DNA of 9,334 nt from Methylophilaceae bacterium UBA5127. GTDB taxonomy: Bacteria; Pseudomonadota; Gammaproteobacteria; Burkholderiales; Methylophilaceae. Shown piece after piece: positions 6,392 to 9,334 of this stretch. The notes under the pieces are model-generated. The model worked only from the letters and a program-made list of their open reading frames with translations. It made no database searches and was not told the origin of the DNA. The stretch's first letter is position 1, and the number at the start of each line of letters is the position of its first letter. A program made the translations under genes and the position numbers. The stretch covers positions 23,282 through 32,615 of the forward strand of contig DHYP01000034.1 in NCBI GenBank assembly GCA_002414145.1, in the 5' to 3' direction.

Positions 6392-7249
6392 TTAGAGAGA
6401 TGCCACAGTAAACGTATTGCATTGTTTAATATCACCAGTGCTCAACCCTTGATCAAACCAATGCATGCGCTGCTGAGATGTTCCATGCGTAAAACTATCT
6501 GGAACGGCGTAACCTTGTGCCTGTTTTTGTAGGGCATCATCACCAATCGCCGCCGCCGCAGTCATGGCCTCTTCGACATCTCCAGCCTCTAAAATACGAT
6601 TAGCACCGTCTGCGTGATGCGCCCATACCCCTGCATAACAATCAGCTTGCAATTCCAACCGCACTGAATATGCATTTGACTCAGCCTCATTACGCGCGCT
6701 TTGACGCACTTGTTGCACTTTATCAGAGGTGCCCATCAGGTTTTGAATATGATGCCCCACTTCATGGGCAATGACATAAGCTTGAGCAAAGTCCCCAGGT
6801 GCATGGAAACGCTCTTTCATTTCCTGATAAAAACTTAAATCAATATAGACTTTTTGGTCACCAGGACAATAAAACGGGCCCGCAGCTGCTTGGCCTGTAC
6901 CGCAGGCCGTCGGGGTTTGCCCACTAAACAATACCAACTTAGGTGCTGGGTATTGATGTCCAGAGTTTTGAAAAATCTTACCCCATGTTTCTTCAGTACT
7001 ACCCAACACTTTTGCAACAAAAACAGCATCTGGATCATTCTGCGAAATCGGCCTTGCCTCAATTTCTGTTGGATCGTTTTGCTGCAACCCCTGACCAATA
7101 TTTAATACGACTGCAGGATCAACACCAAAGTACATCGCCACCAAAGCCAATGCGATAGTGCCTATGCCAATACTTTTGCCCCCGACTGGGAATCCACCAC
7201 TTCTTCTATCCTCTACATTGCTACTTTCTTGCTGATCATCAAGACGCAT
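6392..7249 (-). CDS. YpfJ-like neutral zinc metallopeptidase (PF04228 type)
   Basis: This is a membrane-anchored putative zinc peptidase of a widespread but poorly characterised family. The 285 residues begin with a polar segment including NVEDRR and a glycine-rich stretch, as in E. coli YpfJ. One hydrophobic segment follows (about 26-44, IGIGTIALALVAMYFGV), then the catalytic domain with HEVGH (162-166; zinc ligands H162, H166 and catalytic E163). Downstream LELQADCYAGVWAHH (from about 198) offers E199 as likely third ligand. Paired cysteines in ACGTG and YCPG and a late cysteine suggest an oxidising location, so the domain is probably periplasmic. GGAGG (7254-7258) stands four bases before the ATG, the strongest Shine-Dalgarno in this gene unit. 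It starts 22 bases after the flippase stop and is followed three bases on by the Nudix gene. Its substrate is unknown. Confidence 0.92.
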   Translation of the reverse strand: MRLDDQQESSNVEDRRSGGFPVGGKSIGIGTIALALVAMYFGVDPAVVLNIGQGLQQNDPTEIEARPISQNDPDAVFVAKVLGSTEETWGKIFQNSGHQYPAPKLVLFSGQTPTACGTGQAAAGPFYCPGDQKVYIDLSFYQEMKERFHAPGDFAQAYVIAHEVGHHIQNLMGTSDKVQQVRQSARNEAESNAYSVRLELQADCYAGVWAHHADGANRILEAGDVEEAMTAAAAIGDDALQKQAQGYAVPDSFTHGTSQQRMHWFDQGLSTGDIKQCNTFTVASL

Positions 7250-7271
7250 AACGCCTCCAACTAAGGTTGCA

Positions 7272-8633
7272 CTACTTTAAAATAAATGTGTTAACCAAAT
7301 AAGTGAAAAACAGCCCTAAAAAATATCCCACTCCTATCATAGGTAGTACCATTAGCTCACGCTTCCAGTCGAGCAAATCAAATTTTTTCATATAATATAA
7401 ATTGAGTGGTACTGCAGACAATGCAGCGCAAGAAACAGCCCAAATTAATCCTGTAAATCCATAAAATTGGTATGCCATAATTCCTACTGTGTACATAAAC
7501 GCCATCTCAACAAAGACCAAACTGGTTTGGAGTTTTGGTTTACCCATTGCTAAGAAGCATTCCCCAGCTACTCTATAACGCACCTCAAACAAACCTATAG
7601 ACATAATTTGCAATATCCATGCTACTGACTCATAACGTGAATCATACAAGATTGAAACAATCGTATGTGCTGCCGAAAAAATAAAACCACAGCTAGAAAT
7701 TAAAAACAGATCAAATGGTAACCGCAGCTTATAAAAAACCGATTTTAGATTTTGTGGATTCTCTCGAAAAGTTTCACTTAATGCGGGGAAACCCACAGAA
7801 TGAATCACACTTGTGATTAACTGCCCAATTGCGCCTACGAGTAAGCCAGCGATTGCGTAATATCCCACTAATTTAGCATCAACCAATCCACCCAATATTA
7901 ACTTATCACTACTAGAAGCAAGAAATCCTAATATAGAAGAAAAAAATATCCACTTTCCAAAATGTAAAACTTCTTTTAATACCTCTTTATCCCAACAAAA
8001 ATAATTGTGGCTACCTTTAATCAGGTAAAAACTACTTAGCACTGATAAAGTTGTGGATAACATAGATCCAGCGACTAACGCCCATACTGAGGGATAAAAA
8101 TAGGCCCATATCAGCATAAAAATAATGCCTATTAGTTGAGTCACCAATCCAATCGAAACATTTATTTTTAATGATAAGCCTCTACTGGAGTGCGCCATCT
8201 TTGTTGACTCGTAACCGCCTATCACTGAATTAAAACCGATTACGGCAACAACCCAAGGAAAAATAGGCTCAGCATAAACGCTCCCCTCTGGCCAAAAATT
8301 AAAATGACTTAGCGATGCAAAGATTAGAGCAACTAGTACAGACAGTACCCACATTAACCAACCCCGCATGACTTGCAATGTCCAGATTGTATTCACGAAC
8401 GCGGGATCAGAACGTTTATTCTGTATAATGATTTGCCTTAAACCTATGTCAGACAATAAATTCAAGCCAAACATTATTACACCAGCTACTGACATCAGCC
8501 CAAACATCTCTGGTGCCAATAGTCTGGTCATGATTAAGTTACTGACAAACCTGATCAACTGCGTTAAAACATTGCCACCAAATGTCCAGATACTAGAACT
8601 AATAACCCGTTGCTTAAATGTTTGAGCTTGCAT
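7272..8633 (-). CDS. Polysaccharide flippase, Wzx/WzxC type (polysaccharide biosynthesis protein)
   Basis: It is an integral inner-membrane protein of the MOP superfamily, which moves lipid-linked saccharides or related molecules to the periplasmic face. The 453 residues are hydrophobic in many segments consistent with 12-14 membrane helices. The start SSSIWTFGGNVLTQLIRF, then SNLIMTRLLAPEMFGLMSV and SDIGLRQIIIQ, are typical of the Polysacc_synt_3/WzxC group. The loops contain few distinctive motifs, so the cargo cannot be named. AAGAG stands five bases before the ATG, and a TATAAT lies at 8673-8678. It appears to lead the minus-strand unit, ahead of the metallopeptidase gene. It seems richer in A+T than the genes that follow, which may mean separate acquisition, though hydrophobic proteins favour such codons. 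No glycosyltransferase or polymerase gene accompanies it in the window. Confidence 0.88.
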   Translation of the reverse strand: MQAQTFKQRVISSSIWTFGGNVLTQLIRFVSNLIMTRLLAPEMFGLMSVAGVIMFGLNLLSDIGLRQIIIQNKRSDPAFVNTIWTLQVMRGWLMWVLSVLVALIFASLSHFNFWPEGSVYAEPIFPWVVAVIGFNSVIGGYESTKMAHSSRGLSLKINVSIGLVTQLIGIIFMLIWAYFYPSVWALVAGSMLSTTLSVLSSFYLIKGSHNYFCWDKEVLKEVLHFGKWIFFSSILGFLASSSDKLILGGLVDAKLVGYYAIAGLLVGAIGQLITSVIHSVGFPALSETFRENPQNLKSVFYKLRLPFDLFLISSCGFIFSAAHTIVSILYDSRYESVAWILQIMSIGLFEVRYRVAGECFLAMGKPKLQTSLVFVEMAFMYTVGIMAYQFYGFTGLIWAVSCAALSAVPLNLYYMKKFDLLDWKRELMVLPMIGVGYFLGLFFTYLVNTFILK

Positions 8634-8672
8634 GAAATCTCTTAATAAATGCCAATTTTTAACTGATTAAAC

Positions 8673-8678
8673 ATTATA
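8673..8678 (-). promoter_or_regulatory. Candidate -10 of the flippase unit
   Basis: A perfect TATAAT on the minus strand would start transcription about 33 bases before the flippase ATG. The sequence 17-18 bases upstream (AAAAAT or TAAAAA) is not a good -35. A second minus-strand TATAAT lies at 8713-8718, again without a clear -35, so the true promoter is uncertain. Confidence 0.4.
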
Positions 8679-8720
8679 GCCTGCTAAATGTTAAGATTTT
8701 TATGAGCGATACATTATAAC

Positions 8721-8750
8721 TTGTTAATTTTTGTAATATTTTGTAACAAT
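8721..8750. repeat. Three contiguous ten-base TTGTNA units
   Basis: TTGTTAATTT, TTGTAATATT and TTGTAACAAT follow each other directly at 8721, 8731 and 8741. The period is one helical turn, so the common TTGT(T/A)A face repeats on the same side of the DNA. This could bend the DNA or position a repeated protein contact. It overlaps the candidate rightward -35. Confidence 0.55.
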
Positions 8751-8758
8751 TTTATAAT
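8731..8758 (+). promoter_or_regulatory. Candidate promoter of the DUF4124 gene
   Basis: TTGTAA (8731-8736, four of six consensus bases) and a perfect TATAAT (8753-8758) are 16 bases apart. This would give a leader of about 100 bases before the ATG at 8868. A consensus TTGACA at 8780-8785 is a rival -35, but the hexamer 17 bases after it (TAATGT) is poor. Confidence 0.4.
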
Positions 8759-8795
8759 GAATAATTAACACATTATATATTGACATCAATAAAGA

Positions 8796-8812
8796 TGTAT
8801 ACTAATGTATAC
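8796..8812. repeat. Doubled TGTATAC, ten bases apart
   Basis: TGTATAC occurs at 8796-8802 and 8806-8812, separated by TAA, so equivalent bases are ten apart, one helical turn. Each contains the palindrome GTATAC. The pair lies 56 bases before the DUF4124 ATG and just after a consensus TTGACA, a position where a repressor or activator could act. Confidence 0.45.
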
Positions 8813-8867
8813 CGCAGTATCAAAACAGGCTTTATCTGCCCACATTGTTTCTGAATTGGATCATCAT

Positions 8868-9334
8868 ATGAATATAAACGCTCAATTATCTAGTCGTATT
8901 ACGATGTCTGTTGTGCTTATGCTTGGAATATTAAGCGCTAGCAACGACTTGTCCGCACAAATATATCGGTGGAAAGATAGTAAAGGTGTCATGCAATACT
9001 CTGATCGTCCACCACCAGAAAGCGCTAATAAGTCATCTGAAAACATATTACGCAATATTATCAAAAGTGATAGCTTATGTGCCGCCCCAAGCCCAACTAA
9101 AAAGAAAGCCAGCACTGATCCGTTGGTCTTAAATGGGTTGTTCAGTAAACTTAGTAGTGGCACTAGCAGTGGCACGACGACTGGTACAACTACAGGTACT
9201 ACGACGGGCACCACCACAGGCACGACGACTGGTACCACCAGTGGCACTACGACAAGTACGCGCAAAGGGCTGTTTGCCAGACTAGCGACTAGTACCACAA
9301 CTGGCACTACCACAGGTACGACGACTGGCACCAC
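8868..9334 (+). CDS. Secreted DUF4124 protein with Thr-Gly repeat tract (3' end beyond window)
   Basis: The visible 155 residues start with a signal peptide (basic R10, hydrophobic VVLMLGILSAS, probable cut after LSA at residue 30). A DUF4124 domain follows: QIYRWKDSKGVMQYSDRPP (31-49). This domain is common in proteobacterial envelope proteins, and its function is unknown. A polar linker with C71 and SPTKKKAS leads to GLFSKLSSGT (90-99), then about eight Thr-Thr-Gly-Thr-like units (98-129), GLFARLATST (134-143), and a second such tract that runs off the edge. The ATG at 8868 has GGA seven bases upstream and gives a proper signal peptide. An in-frame ATG at 8805 would add 21 residues and bury the signal. 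The Thr-rich tract may be an extended linker or an O-glycosylation substrate; both are inference. It is divergent from the flippase gene. Confidence 0.8.
   Translation, partial: MNINAQLSSRITMSVVLMLGILSASNDLSAQIYRWKDSKGVMQYSDRPPPESANKSSENILRNIIKSDSLCAAPSPTKKKASTDPLVLNGLFSKLSSGTSSGTTTGTTTGTTTGTTTGTTTGTTSGTTTSTRKGLFARLATSTTTGTTTGTTTGT
9159..9334 (+). repeat. 12-base coding repeat (GGN ACN ACN ACN) in two tracts
   Basis: Units of twelve bases coding Gly-Thr-Thr-Thr, with occasional Ser, start at 9159, 9171, 9183, 9195, 9207, 9219, 9231 and 9243. The tract is interrupted by the GLFARL module and resumes at 9291, 9303, 9315 and 9327. Third codon positions vary freely among units while the amino acids hold, so the protein pattern appears selected. 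A few units remain identical (GGCACGACGACT at 9171 and 9219), pointing to more recent duplication. Confidence 0.9.

Larger units (their letters stand above)
8634..8867. other. Divergent A+T-rich intergenic region
   Basis: This 234-base stretch separates the leftward flippase gene from the rightward DUF4124 gene. I see no gene in it. It holds -10-like elements on both strands, three copies of ACATTATA, a run of three ten-base TTGTNA units and a doubled TGTATAC. It most likely carries the two divergent promoters and their control sites. Confidence 0.7.

Noticed and set aside
6835..7158. Open frames of 71-87 codons overlapping the metallopeptidase gene
   Set aside because: They are shifted or antisense readings of a well-supported gene and have no motifs or start signals of their own.
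8368..8625. Plus-strand frame of 85 codons opposite the flippase start
   Set aside because: It is antisense to the conserved N-terminal half of the flippase, without Shine-Dalgarno or family resemblance.
3824..8633. A defence or mobile system hidden in the five-gene unit
   Set aside because: Every gene matches a common housekeeping or envelope family; no nuclease, transposase, integrase, toxin pair or reverse transcriptase feature was seen.
8805..8867. Upstream in-frame ATG as start of the DUF4124 gene
   Set aside because: It would place 21 extra polar residues before the signal peptide, has no good Shine-Dalgarno, and overlaps the probable promoter and operator elements.
8882..9334. Long minus-strand open frame rich in Val and Pro, opposite the DUF4124 gene
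   Set aside because: Its Val-Val-Pro-Val pattern is just the complement of the Gly/Thr codon repeat. It has no Shine-Dalgarno or family features, while the plus-strand frame has a signal peptide and a known domain.
9159..9334. Tandem repeats as a CRISPR array
   Set aside because: The units are 12 bases with no spacers, degenerate at third codon positions, and lie in frame within a coding region.

Overview
The window looks like the chromosome of a betaproteobacterium with moderate-to-low G+C content. Supporting signs are the order tRNA-Val - thrS - infC - rpmI - rplT, a DUF4124 secreted protein, and an MltB-type lytic transglycosylase with a C-terminal peptidoglycan-binding domain. A methylotroph-like lineage (Nitrosomonadales/Methylophilaceae) would fit, but that is an impression from family resemblance and not a tested assignment. 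I see no phage, insertion sequence, CRISPR array or defence island.

Region 1 (1-3130, minus strand) is the translation block. A tRNA-Val(GAC) with its own promoter is followed by a hairpin terminator or attenuator, then thrS (threonyl-tRNA synthetase), infC (initiation factor IF-3, apparently starting at AUA), rpmI (L35) and rplT (L20, cut by the window edge). The order and tight spacing are the classical arrangement of this operon.

Region 2 (3131-3827, plus strand) holds one gene for a 2-oxoglutarate/Fe(II) dioxygenase that resembles the EGL-9/PHD prolyl hydroxylases. It has a -10-like element only seven bases before its ATG and no Shine-Dalgarno, so its message may be leaderless. Its stop codon overlaps the stop codon of the convergent gene, inside the loop of a hairpin.

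Region 3 (3824-8633, minus strand) is a compact five-gene unit transcribed in the order: polysaccharide flippase (Wzx/WzxC type), YpfJ-like zinc metallopeptidase, Nudix ADP-sugar pyrophosphatase, NAD(P)-binding SDR/epimerase-like protein, MltB-type lytic transglycosylase. Gaps are 22 and 3 bases, followed by overlaps of 8 and 4 bases, so co-transcription and translational coupling are likely. The products mix envelope work (flippase, transglycosylase, membrane-anchored peptidase) with nucleotide-sugar or cofactor metabolism. No glycosyltransferase is present in the window.

Region 4 (8634-8867) is a very A+T-rich divergent promoter region with several short phased repeats. Region 5 (8868 to the end, plus strand) is the start of a secreted DUF4124 protein. 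After its N-terminal domain it enters a Thr-Thr-Gly-Thr repeat tract, interrupted by a repeated Gly-Leu-Phe-x-basic-Leu module, and it runs off the window. This repetitive secreted protein is the least conventional element here. The other unusual points are the AUA start of infC, the C33 in the tRNA, the FxxxR in place of YxxxK in the SDR protein, and the stop-codon hairpin.
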